Assembly: GCA_963663145.1 (NCBI GenBank)
Contig: OY760134.1
Location: 2,542,001 to 2,606,000, forward strand
Source of the DNA: Azotimanducus sp963663145
GTDB taxonomy: Bacteria > Pseudomonadota > Gammaproteobacteria > Pseudomonadales > Azotimanducaceae
Length of the DNA stretch: 64,000 nt
Direction of reading: 5' to 3'
Shown here: in pieces, positions 1 through 7,561 of the stretch
Numbering within the stretch: the first letter of the stretch is position 1
Layout: every line of letters starts with the position of its first letter
Notes under the pieces: model-generated
The model's database searches: none
What the model was told of the DNA's origin: nothing
What the model saw: only the letters and a program-made list of their open reading frames with translations
Translations under genes and position numbers: made by a program

Positions 1-647
1 ACGAGGTTGGATTCAAGTTCGACTCCGCCAATGGTGCGCTTCGCTGGAACAGCGCGGCCTTTTACTATGACTACGAAGACGTGATCCTGGCGCTGTCAAT
101 CACTGGAACAGGCGAAGCCGGTCTTGACTTCTTCCTCATCAACGAAAATGGCGCGGATGCCGAAGTCTACGGCTTGGAGTCGGAGATATGGTGGGCCCCG
201 ACGGACAATTTGGACATCAAGCTCGGTGCGACTTGGCTTGACAGCGAACAACAGTCCATTCCCACCCGCCCGTTCGATGTTTCGGAGAGACTCGATGGCA
301 ATCAGTTGCCTTACGCGCCCGATTTCAGCGCCAACGGTCTGGTTCGTTACGAAATGCGCATGAGCGCGGGCTTGAAACTGCGCGGTCAAGTCGACTTTAC
401 GACTCGGTCTGAACATTGGGGCGAGTCCACCAATGTCGCCATCAGCGAAATAGAAGGCTATACACTGTGGAACGCGAGCCTTTCCTTAACCACTTCGGAC
501 GAACGTTGGAGTGCCTCCTTGTGGTGCAAGAATCTTGCTGACGAGGAGTACCTACAGTACATCAACGACTTGCAGGGATTGGGCAGCATCCTGAGAACAC
601 CAGGCATGCCTCGCACTTACGGCGTGAATATTGCCTTCTCTATGTGA
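1..647 (+). CDS. TonB-dependent outer-membrane receptor, C-terminal part
   Basis: The gene enters from the left edge; the reading frame is open from base 3 and ends at a TGA. About 214 residues are visible. They show the alternating aromatic and polar pattern of outer-membrane beta strands, and the family-typical stretch in which the protein rises and falls through barrel strands (WNASLSLTT, WSASLWCKNLADEEYLQYI) before a short last strand ending IAFSM. The N-terminal plug is outside the window. Family knowledge: these receptors import siderophores, cobalamin or other large solutes with energy from TonB-ExbBD. The substrate cannot be told from the barrel end. It lies 64 bp upstream of agmatine deiminase on the same strand, so a link with guanidino compounds is possible but is only inferred from position. 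Confidence 0.85.
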   Translation, partial: EVGFKFDSANGALRWNSAAFYYDYEDVILALSITGTGEAGLDFFLINENGADAEVYGLESEIWWAPTDNLDIKLGATWLDSEQQSIPTRPFDVSERLDGNQLPYAPDFSANGLVRYEMRMSAGLKLRGQVDFTTRSEHWGESTNVAISEIEGYTLWNASLSLTTSDERWSASLWCKNLADEEYLQYINDLQGLGSILRTPGMPRTYGVNIAFSM

Positions 648-711
648 AGACACCGACTAGGTTTGGCGCACCCAGACCGCGCGAAACCTTTGCAAAAGTC
701 TTCACAGCGAC

Positions 712-1959
712 ATGGTCGATAATTTGCAGTTCAACCCCTACATCATGCCCGGAGAGTTTGAGCCACAAACTGGGGTTTGGCTTGGTTGGCCAACTTTTCA
801 GTGGTTTCAGGACCCGACTTTGGACACTCGTCGGTCAATCGCCAGTATCGCAAAGACTCTGTCTGATCATGGGGTTCCCAGTTACATCATGTGCGGTGAT
901 GCCGCCGGCATCTCCCGAGCACAGCATTGGCTGACCGCGAATGGCTTTACTATCTCTCCAATCATGCATTTTCTGAAGATCGATCAAGTCGATATTTGGA
1001 TTCGCGACTATGGTCCAACCTTTCTTGTCGATCGTACAAGCAGGAAAATGGCCATCGCATCATTTCGTCAGAACCAATGGGGCTATTCCACTGAGGAGGA
1101 TCCGGAATCTGAACGAATGAGCAATGTGCCAAAATCTGTCTTCGATTACTTGAAGATGGACAGCTTGCTCTCCACGAGTGTTGTCAGCGAGGGTGGTGAT
1201 CGAATTCAAAACGGGCAAGGCACCTTGTTGGTGAATCGCGCGGTAGAACTTCAGCGCAATCCAGATGCTTCGGTAGAGAGTCTAGAACTCGCATACAAGC
1301 AGACGCTTGGCGTGACCAATATCATATGGTTGAACGCGGGTGTGCGTGAGGACCTCCATTCGGATTGGGGGCCAATTCCCTATAGCGACCCTTCAGGCCA
1401 ACAGATCTTGCTCTATGGCCCCCAAACCACCGGCGGACACCTTGACGAATTCTGTAGATTCGTGTCCCCCAAACGTATTCTCCTTGCTCAGGTTTCCCCA
1501 CAGGAAGCCGCTTCGGACCCCATCGCCGCAGTCAACTACGCCCGCCTCGCAGATGCCTATCGCGTCCTCGTCAGTTCGCGAGACCAAGATGGTCAATCGT
1601 TTGAGATTATTCGAATTCCCGTCCCGAAGACTGCTTTTCGCGAGATACAGCCGGGCGAGCCCATGTATCACAATTTCTTGGAAAAGTTGTCCTATTCAGG
1701 AGACGCGCCTCCGTTCCCCACTGGAGACCCGGTGTACATCGTCCGGTCATCTAGTTACGCGAACTATCTGGTCACAAATGGACTCGTTGTCGCGCCAAGC
1801 TATGGGGATGAGGGAAAGGACTCAGAGGCGCTCAAGGTGTTAAGCAGTGCCTATCCGGGACGAGAAATCGTGCAAATTGATCCATCGCCGCTCAACTATG
1901 CTGGCGGAGGTATTCACTGTGCCACTCAACAACAGCCGTTGCCGAGTGCCGTTCACTAA
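712..1959 (+). CDS. aguA: Agmatine deiminase (peptidyl-arginine deiminase family)
   Basis: Predicted to hydrolyse agmatine to N-carbamoylputrescine and ammonia in the cytoplasm. The 415-residue protein has family landmarks: WLGWPT near residue 24, WIRDYGPTF at 96-104, a GGHLDEF segment in the middle, and the C-terminal GGGIHCATQQQP with the catalytic cysteine at residue 403. An extra stretch of roughly 20 residues sits before the GGHLDEF motif, which is longer than I expect for AguA, so substrate preference may differ. It is followed after 26 bp by a pyruvoyl-dependent arginine decarboxylase, whose product is agmatine. That neighbour strongly supports agmatine rather than peptidyl-arginine as substrate. 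The ATG start at 712 gives a normal N-terminus. Confidence 0.88.
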   Translation: MVDNLQFNPYIMPGEFEPQTGVWLGWPTFQWFQDPTLDTRRSIASIAKTLSDHGVPSYIMCGDAAGISRAQHWLTANGFTISPIMHFLKIDQVDIWIRDYGPTFLVDRTSRKMAIASFRQNQWGYSTEEDPESERMSNVPKSVFDYLKMDSLLSTSVVSEGGDRIQNGQGTLLVNRAVELQRNPDASVESLELAYKQTLGVTNIIWLNAGVREDLHSDWGPIPYSDPSGQQILLYGPQTTGGHLDEFCRFVSPKRILLAQVSPQEAASDPIAAVNYARLADAYRVLVSSRDQDGQSFEIIRIPVPKTAFREIQPGEPMYHNFLEKLSYSGDAPPFPTGDPVYIVRSSSYANYLVTNGLVVAPSYGDEGKDSEALKVLSSAYPGREIVQIDPSPLNYAGGGIHCATQQQPLPSAVH

Positions 1960-1985
1960 AACAACCCGCCATAGGAGATGCACAA

Positions 1986-2672
1986 ATGAGCAAAAATCCA
2001 AACGAAGCGACCACTTCAGGTGTTCGAGTGCCGATTCAGGCATTTGGCACTCAAGGTGTCGGCGCCACAAGCCAAGGGCATCCGCCACACCCCTTCGAAA
2101 CCTTTTCTTACGACCTTGCACTATACAACGCCGGAATCTCCGACTTTAATGTGGTCCCCTACACATCAGTGCTGCCGGTGGGTCTGGAATTGATTGATAT
2201 CGATGACGCACGAGCCGGTCCCAGTTGGATTCATGGAGCGGTACTGGAAGTCATTATGGCGGGAGTGGGATTCGAATACTCGGAAAGTGATGGGATGAAC
2301 ATTTCTGGCGTTCGGCGGCATGGCAGAGCATTCATTCAAGAGTCAACCGGGCCGGTAATGGCAGGTGGGTCGATGTTGGGTCTAATTTTCGGAGTCACGG
2401 ATCAATCCGGTAATGTGGTTGGCGGCTACGCGGCTGAATATGTAGGGCTCTACGCCTCTCACATAGGAAAGGATGCAGCCGAAAAGGAAGGCACGGATCA
2501 ATTGAATGAGTCAATTGACCATGAGCTAACTATTCGAGGATTCGATAAAAGTTCCGGTACTCGGGGATTTACCGACATCGCATACGTCGAAGCAAGCGCC
2601 GAAAACAAATATGCATACACTCTAAGCGCATTGGGGTTCACGCAGTTTTCATACGCTCCGGTCAGCGGTTAA
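1986..2672 (+). CDS. aaxB: Pyruvoyl-dependent arginine decarboxylase, chlamydial AaxB type
   Basis: Predicted to convert arginine to agmatine and CO2, consuming a proton. It is a 228-residue proenzyme expected to cleave itself between Thr60 and Ser61 in the segment VPYTSVLP, turning Ser61 into the pyruvoyl cofactor. The flanks (PFETFSYDLAL before the site, HGAVLEVIMAG after it, LSALGF near the end) resemble, from memory, the AaxB proteins of Chlamydia, where cleavage is also Thr-Ser, more than the archaeal enzymes, which use Ser-Ser. A clear ribosome site (AGGAGAT) precedes the ATG. The gene sits between agmatine deiminase and an NhaC-family antiporter, as expected for an arginine decarboxylation pathway. 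The N-terminal 20 residues are extra relative to the family core. Confidence 0.85.
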   Translation: MSKNPNEATTSGVRVPIQAFGTQGVGATSQGHPPHPFETFSYDLALYNAGISDFNVVPYTSVLPVGLELIDIDDARAGPSWIHGAVLEVIMAGVGFEYSESDGMNISGVRRHGRAFIQESTGPVMAGGSMLGLIFGVTDQSGNVVGGYAAEYVGLYASHIGKDAAEKEGTDQLNESIDHELTIRGFDKSSGTRGFTDIAYVEASAENKYAYTLSALGFTQFSYAPVSG

Positions 2673-2779
2673 AGGCCCCGGGAGGGCATGGATGCTCGGC
2701 GTTCCGCATTTCACTTGCGAGGCCGGTAAGGCTTCTTGTTGAATCCTGAAATGAGACCGCAGAGGGAACCGTTTTATCG

Positions 2780-4138
2780 ATGACGCTACCGCATTGGGTG
2801 TGTTTGATCCCCACGGCATTCGTACTCGCCCTCGCCATTCTGACGCGCCGAACAATTGAACCTCTGCTTGCGGGGTGTGTGCTCGGATTGGCAATTCTGG
2901 ACCCGTTTGATGTCTTACAGGGATTGGTGAGCACAGCGCTGTCGGTCATGCAGGACGAGGTGATCGGCTGGATCATTCTCGTCTGCGGGCTCATGGGCAG
3001 TTTGATTGCCTTGCTGGTGAAAACCGGCGGCGCTGCGGCCTTTGGGCGGATGGTTGCAAACCACGTTCAGTCGAGAATTGGGGCCTTACTGGCAACTTGG
3101 ATGCTGGGGCTCGTAATCTTTATCGATGATTACCTAAACTCTCTCACCATCAGCTCCTCCATGCGACGAGTCACGGAAAGGATGGGAGTGTCCCGCGAAA
3201 TGCTTGCTTACGTGGTTGACTCGACGGCTGCGCCAGTCTGCGTCCTCATACCCATCTCCACTTGGGCGGTGTATTTCGCCGCCGTTCTTGAGGATGGGCG
3301 GTGGCTCGGCGAGCAAGCCGGCATGTCGCTTTATATTTCCGCGATTCCCTTCATGCTCTACCCGCTGATCGCGGTGGTGCTTGTGCCATTGACGATTCTC
3401 GGCAAAGTCCCTCTATTTCGCGCCATGCGAATTGCGGAGCAAAAAGCTGTTCAGTCGAGATCCATCGACGTTGATGCGCGCGAAGATGCTGCCCAACCAG
3501 AGGACGGTGGTGGCGGCATGCGCACACTTGTCCTCAACTTCGCCATTCCCATTTTGTCTCTGATCGCCTTCACCTGGTATATGGACATCAACATACTCAA
3601 GGGCGTCGCGATGGCGCTGGCGGTGACACTCGTGTTGATCGCCGTACAAGGTTTGCTGCCGAGCGCCGAGGTGTTCGATACGATGCTCGATGGGTTCAAG
3701 GCCATGCTACTGCCGCTTGGAACCGTGGTTGCGGGCTTTATGCTCAAGGAAGTCAATGACGAGCTGGGATTGGCTGAGTTTGTGATTGAGGTGACAACTC
3801 CGGTGATGACCAGTTACGCCCTTCCAATGGTGGTGTTTGCCACCATGGCGCTCATCACCTTTGCAACGGGATCCTTCTGGGGCATGCTGGCGGTGGCCAC
3901 ACCCATTATTCTTCCGCTGGCCATCAGCATGGATGCCCACATCCCCTTGGTTGTGGGCGCCATGATTTCCGCGAGTTCGTTCGGAAGCCACGCCTGCTTC
4001 TATGGCGACTCCACTGTGCTTTCGGCCCATGGCAGCGGCTGCACTGCGATGGAGCATGCGCTGACGCAGTTGCCCTACGCGCTCGTCTGTGCGGCTATTG
4101 CAGGTGCCGGCTATTTGCTCATTGGGGTGCTGGTCTAA
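2780..4138 (+). CDS. NhaC-family Na+/H+ (or substrate/product) antiporter
   Basis: A 452-residue inner-membrane protein with about eleven hydrophobic segments. The motif IFIDDYLNSLTISSSMR near residues 113-130 and the conserved second half (ATGSFWGMLAVATP, SSFGSHACFYGDSTVLSAHG) are hallmarks of the NhaC superfamily. Classical members exchange sodium for protons; some relatives exchange organic acids or amino acids. It lies downstream of arginine decarboxylase and agmatine deiminase, so it may export the polyamine product, import arginine, or support pH balance; the sequence alone does not decide. The ATG at 2780 gives a plausible first membrane segment. The 107-bp gap from the decarboxylase holds no recognisable terminator. 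The 3' end overlaps the convergent LuxR-type gene by 4 bp. Confidence 0.85.
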   Translation: MTLPHWVCLIPTAFVLALAILTRRTIEPLLAGCVLGLAILDPFDVLQGLVSTALSVMQDEVIGWIILVCGLMGSLIALLVKTGGAAAFGRMVANHVQSRIGALLATWMLGLVIFIDDYLNSLTISSSMRRVTERMGVSREMLAYVVDSTAAPVCVLIPISTWAVYFAAVLEDGRWLGEQAGMSLYISAIPFMLYPLIAVVLVPLTILGKVPLFRAMRIAEQKAVQSRSIDVDAREDAAQPEDGGGGMRTLVLNFAIPILSLIAFTWYMDINILKGVAMALAVTLVLIAVQGLLPSAEVFDTMLDGFKAMLLPLGTVVAGFMLKEVNDELGLAEFVIEVTTPVMTSYALPMVVFATMALITFATGSFWGMLAVATPIILPLAISMDAHIPLVVGAMISASSFGSHACFYGDSTVLSAHGSGCTAMEHALTQLPYALVCAAIAGAGYLLIGVLV

Positions 4139-5013
4139 CTTGGCTTGCTCCTTGTACGCTCGGTCAGCAGCAAAAAGGGATCCCGATTGTCCGGCAATTG
4201 GATGGTCTTGAGCGATTCCATGATGAGCGCGAAGAGTTCTGTCTGGGAACTCACATCGAGCTTCACGTAAATATTGTATCTATGCATTCGAACCGTGCCT
4301 TCCCGTATGTTTAGCCGGTCCGCCGTAGACTTCACCGAATAGCCGCGAATGAGAAAGTCGAACACCGTCTTCTCCCTCGGAGTGAGCAGGGAACTGCCGA
4401 GGCGCTCAATCGCCGTCTTCAGGCCTTGGTGAAAGTGCGCCTGCAATAATCGGCTCGCACTTCCCGATTGCCCCGCCATGCCTTGATGAAGCTGCAGTGC
4501 CAACTGACTGAGGAAGGGATGACAGTCTCGCAATATCGCGTGATCGGACTTGCTGAATTTTGGGGCTCCCACCTCTCTTCCGAGCGACACCGCAAGCGAA
4601 TTGCCATCCCCAAGCTGGCGAAAGACATTGACTTCGTCGCCGAGCCCGTAGACGGAGAAAAACGACTCGAAATACTCGCGCTCACCTGAGTCTTGACTGG
4701 AAAGATTTTCAATTGAATAGAAGCCTTCGACATCTTCGCGTGAGCTCGCGCGAAAAAATGGATCAAGCAGATAGGCACCTTTGAGATAGGCCGAGATTCG
4801 ATGCCCCACTGGATCGTCTTCGGAAATATTGACCAGCACCTTGGGCATGGCATCGAGTGAATACTCGATGACGGCGAGACTCGAAACGAGAACGCCCTCA
4901 CACAAGGTGTTAAACACATAGGGCCAAACCTGCGAGGGATCGACCGGCTGTAGCGTCTTTGCCAGCGCGGTGCTCCAAAACGTGCGTGGACTTATGAGTG
5001 CGTTCATTTGCAA
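4135..5013 (-). CDS. LuxR-type transcriptional regulator
   Basis: A 292-residue protein. Residues 210-268 form a clear LuxR/FixJ helix-turn-helix: LTPREKTVFDFLIRGYS, then STADRLNIREGTVRMH and a recognition-helix stretch ending in KLDVSSQTEL. The first 200 residues match no sensor domain that I recognise; they contain no receiver aspartate pattern, so this is probably not a response regulator. It is transcribed toward the arginine/agmatine cassette and its stop overlaps the antiporter stop, so it is a candidate local regulator of that cassette (inference). ATG codons at 5013 and 5007 are both possible starts. Confidence 0.82.
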   Translation of the reverse strand: MQMNALISPRTFWSTALAKTLQPVDPSQVWPYVFNTLCEGVLVSSLAVIEYSLDAMPKVLVNISEDDPVGHRISAYLKGAYLLDPFFRASSREDVEGFYSIENLSSQDSGEREYFESFFSVYGLGDEVNVFRQLGDGNSLAVSLGREVGAPKFSKSDHAILRDCHPFLSQLALQLHQGMAGQSGSASRLLQAHFHQGLKTAIERLGSSLLTPREKTVFDFLIRGYSVKSTADRLNIREGTVRMHRYNIYVKLDVSSQTELFALIMESLKTIQLPDNRDPFLLLTERTRSKPS

Positions 5014-5060
5014 GGAACTCGGAATACTCCGATCAATGACCGACTGTCCTCTGAGTCAAA

Positions 5061-5167
5061 CGATGTCGCCCTTCCCGTTAGAGATCAAGCTCAGCCGATT
5101 GGTTGCTCACTATTATATAGGTTGACGCCGGTAGCGCCGCTCACGAAGGGGCGGCGCCTCTCGCGCC
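5061..5167 (+). repeat. Direct repeat, copy A, downstream of the HEPN-MNT pair
   Basis: The first 59 bases (5061-5119) match 6003-6061 apart from the last base or two. After a short diverged stretch the copies realign over GCCGCTCACGAAGGGG. The tail of this copy (GCGCCGC, 10-base loop, GCGGCGC, about 5134-5157) can fold as a GC hairpin. The two copies bracket the toxin-antitoxin genes in the same orientation. Confidence 0.85.
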
Positions 5168-5252
5168 GGAGTAGCGCCTCGTGGTTCCATTTCCGGTCGC
5201 CTGATTGCGGCAATGGGGCCTCCCGGATCCGCACAATTGCGCTGCCATTCAA

Positions 5253-5642
5253 TCAAAACTGATTCTCGGCCCAGAGCACTACGGCTTCGGCAATCTCAAG
5301 CGCCCCGATGTACTCCGCCTCGGTGACGGCCTCTAGGCTCGGATACCGGGCGTGCACCGCGTATCGAGTGAGCCCCGCAGCGCGACGAACCGGACCCGGA
5401 ATGCTGTGGCCCGAAGCTTCCAGCGACGACATCAAGTGAGTCAGATCGTGCGTGTACGGATAATCGATATCGTGCGAGATCATCACCGCTTTGATGGCTT
5501 TCTCCGCAGCCTGCTGCGCGTCGAAGCACAAGTCTTCGAAGTAGACCTCCGGTAACCTGTTTCTGGCGCGCGCCAAGTTGCTTTTCGCGCGGTTCAACCA
5601 TTCTCGCGGATCGTCTGGCGAATTGTGTTCAGGCGGCTTCAT
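5253..5642 (-). CDS. HEPN-domain protein (HepT-like toxin of an MNT-HEPN pair)
   Basis: A 129-residue, mostly helical protein of the HEPN family (PF05168 type). It shows the conserved pattern in which FDAQQAAEKAIKAV (residues 40-53) is followed by YTHDLTHLM (63-71) and RYAVHARYP (93-101). HEPN toxins paired with MNT proteins are often RNases with an Rx4HxY or Rx4-6H motif. Here the only nearby pair is R93 and H97, separated by three residues, so a canonical catalytic motif is not visible and RNase activity is uncertain. It is downstream of, and overlaps by 14 nt, the nucleotidyltransferase gene, as is usual for these modules. Confidence 0.85.
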   Translation of the reverse strand: MKPPEHNSPDDPREWLNRAKSNLARARNRLPEVYFEDLCFDAQQAAEKAIKAVMISHDIDYPYTHDLTHLMSSLEASGHSIPGPVRRAAGLTRYAVHARYPSLEAVTEAEYIGALEIAEAVVLWAENQF

Positions 5643-5982
5643 AGACTATCCGGCCATCAAGCAATGCCGGCTTAATGACTAGTGGGTGACTGTTCCGGAA
5701 CCGGTCGATATCTTCGGGCGTGACCACCACAATGTCCACCGCCGCTCCCACGCCCCACAGATTGTCGTAGATACGACCAGCCAATTCACGTCGATGAACC
5801 CCGGCCTTGACCACAAGCAGGTCGACGTCGCTGTTCTGGCCCATTTCCCCTCGGCAAGCAGACCCGAACAGAACAATCTTCTCGGGAGTCGCTACTTCCA
5901 CCACACGGCGAATAATCTCGTCAAGGATGTTCTGATCGATCATTCTCTTGGCACCTGCAGACGGTGTGCCCGATTTACTCAT
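5629..5982 (-). CDS. Minimal nucleotidyltransferase (MntA-like antitoxin)
   Basis: A 117-residue MNT-fold protein. The active-site pattern GSX10DXD is exact: GS at 40-41, Asp52 and Asp54, within LFGSACRGEMGQNSDVDLLV. In characterised pairs the MntA protein adds AMP groups to a tyrosine on the HEPN toxin and so neutralises it. The ATG at 5982 has a GGGGA ribosome site about 7 nt upstream; a second ATG at 5943 would also leave the whole domain. It is the first gene of a two-gene unit with the HEPN protein, and the unit is bracketed by direct repeats. Confidence 0.87.
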   Translation of the reverse strand: MSKSGTPSAGAKRMIDQNILDEIIRRVVEVATPEKIVLFGSACRGEMGQNSDVDLLVVKAGVHRRELAGRIYDNLWGVGAAVDIVVVTPEDIDRFRNSHPLVIKPALLDGRIVYEAA

Positions 5983-6002
5983 GTCCCATCCCCGCTAAGG
6001 GC

Positions 6003-6109
6003 CGATGTCGCCCTTCCCGTTAGAGATCAAGCTCAGCCGATTGGTTGCTCACTATTATATAAGGTGCCATGGGTAACGCCGCTCACGAAGGGGCCGCGCC
6101 CCTCGCGCA
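6003..6109 (+). repeat. Direct repeat, copy B, upstream of the HEPN-MNT pair
   Basis: Second copy of the repeat at 5061-5167, same orientation, offset 942 bp. It begins 21 bp upstream of the MNT start codon, so it overlaps the likely promoter region of the pair. The terminal hairpin arms are less perfect here than in copy A. Confidence 0.85.
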
Positions 6110-6210
6110 ACAGAGAACGCGAACAACCATAGGTCGCTCAAACTCGGACGGTGTCATGGGACGCTCAGGTCAATTCCTGATCGATACTCGAAGAAGTCGA
6201 GTCCGCCAGT

Positions 6211-6232
6211 GAATCATCAGAATTGATGATTC
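6211..6232. promoter_or_regulatory. Perfect inverted repeat, possible operator or hairpin upstream of argD
   Basis: GAATCATCA, a four-base spacer, then TGATGATTC form a perfect 9-bp palindrome. It sits about 125 bp upstream of argD in a 375-bp gene-free stretch (5983-6357) that otherwise holds repeat copy B and the hairpin at 6249-6265. It does not match the spacing of the enteric ARG box, so assignment to ArgR would be a guess. Confidence 0.4.
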
Positions 6233-6248
6233 TTGAGAAGAAACACGC

Positions 6249-6265
6249 TCCCCCGGCGGGAGCTT
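6249..6265. other. Short GC hairpin in the argD leader
   Basis: GCTCCC, five bases, GGGAGC can pair as a 6-bp stem. It is followed by only a weak T-rich stretch (TTGGTTTG), so it may be a leader structure or a weak terminator; neither is proven. Confidence 0.3.
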
Positions 6266-6357
6266 GGTTTGCGTTTGATGGCGCGCCGCCAGATAGTGAA
6301 TCTGCTAGCATACGCATTTAGGCAAGGGGGCTTTCTAAGCCTCCCCCGATTCTTGAA

Positions 6358-7551
6358 ATGACGCAGAATCTTTCGGCTGATGCCGGTCAGTCCCATGTGA
6401 TGCCAACCTACGCTCGGCTTCCCGTCTCTTTTGAGCGCGGCAAGGGCGTATGGTTATACAATGCTGAGGGCAATCCGTATTTGGATGCTTTGACAGGGAT
6501 TGCGGTGTGCGGCTTGGGTCATGCCCACGAAGGGGTGCGCCACGCTATTTCGCAACAAGCGGATACGCTTCTGCACACCTCAAATCTGTATGAAATCGAT
6601 CTGCAATCGAGGCTCGCGGATCGGCTTTGCGAAGTATCAGGCATGGACAACGTCTTCTTCTGCAATTCCGGAGCTGAATCCAACGAAGCGGCGATCAAGA
6701 TTGCACGAATGTATGGTCATTGCCAAGACATCGACAACCCGACTATTCTCGTGATGCGTGGTGCCTTTCATGGACGTACCCTCGCGACGCTCACGGCCAC
6801 CGCCAATCGCAAAATCCAAGCCGGATTTGAACCGCTACTCTCCGGATTCGTGCGCACGGAATTTGGTGACATGGATGCGGTGCGTGCGACGGCCAAGAAC
6901 ACCAAGCACATAGTCGCCGTTCTGGCGGAACCAATTCAGGGCGAAGCCGGCATCAATCAACCTCCAAAGGGCTACTTGCAAGAGCTGCGAAAGCACTGTG
7001 ATGCCGAAGGCTGGTTGCTCATGCTCGACGAAGTGCAAACCGGCAATGGGCGAACCGGCAAGTATTTCGCGTTTCAGCATGAAGACATACTTCCCGATGT
7101 GCTGACCACCGCCAAGGGTCTCGGCAACGGCGTGCCCATCGGTGCCTGCCTTGCGGCAGGCAAGGCGGCTGGCGTGCTTGGGCTTGGGGCACATGCGACC
7201 ACCTTCGGCGGCAATCTATTGGCCTGCGCGGCCGCGCACGCCGTCCTCGATACGATTCTTGATGAAGGCCTTGCAGCACGCGCCAGCGAGCTTGGAGAGA
7301 GAATCCGAGACGGCGTGGACCAAGGTCTCAAGGGGTCCAATCGGATCAAGGAGATTCGAGGTCTTGGACTCATGATCGGTATAGAGCTCGCCGACGAAAC
7401 CAAGGGTGTTGTGCAGGCGGCCATGGAGAAGGGCTTGCTGCTCAATTGCATTGGTGATCGTGTGGTTCGTCTCTTGCCGGCCTTGACCATGACCGACGAA
7501 GAAGCCGACGAGCTGGTACAGCGGCTTGTCGCAACGCTTGAATCGCTCTAG
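6358..7551 (+). CDS. argD: Acetylornithine aminotransferase
   Basis: Transfers an amino group from glutamate to N-acetylglutamate semialdehyde in arginine synthesis (and can act on succinyldiaminopimelate in lysine synthesis). The 397-residue class III aminotransferase has the PLP lysine at residue 253 in TTAKGLGNGVPIG, the LDEVQTGNGRTG aspartate motif at 223-234 and CNSGAESNEAA near 102. Family N-termini usually begin close to the TYARLPV motif, so ATG 6400 (residue 15) is an alternative start; no good ribosome site is visible for either. argF follows after 10 bp, so the two form an arginine-biosynthesis operon. Confidence 0.93.
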   Translation: MTQNLSADAGQSHVMPTYARLPVSFERGKGVWLYNAEGNPYLDALTGIAVCGLGHAHEGVRHAISQQADTLLHTSNLYEIDLQSRLADRLCEVSGMDNVFFCNSGAESNEAAIKIARMYGHCQDIDNPTILVMRGAFHGRTLATLTATANRKIQAGFEPLLSGFVRTEFGDMDAVRATAKNTKHIVAVLAEPIQGEAGINQPPKGYLQELRKHCDAEGWLLMLDEVQTGNGRTGKYFAFQHEDILPDVLTTAKGLGNGVPIGACLAAGKAAGVLGLGAHATTFGGNLLACAAAHAVLDTILDEGLAARASELGERIRDGVDQGLKGSNRIKEIRGLGLMIGIELADETKGVVQAAMEKGLLLNCIGDRVVRLLPALTMTDEEADELVQRLVATLESL

Positions 7552-7561
7552 AGACGGCGGC

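Noticed and set aside
5061..6109. The two direct repeats considered as a CRISPR array
   Set aside because: Only two copies, 942 bp apart, with genes rather than spacers between them.
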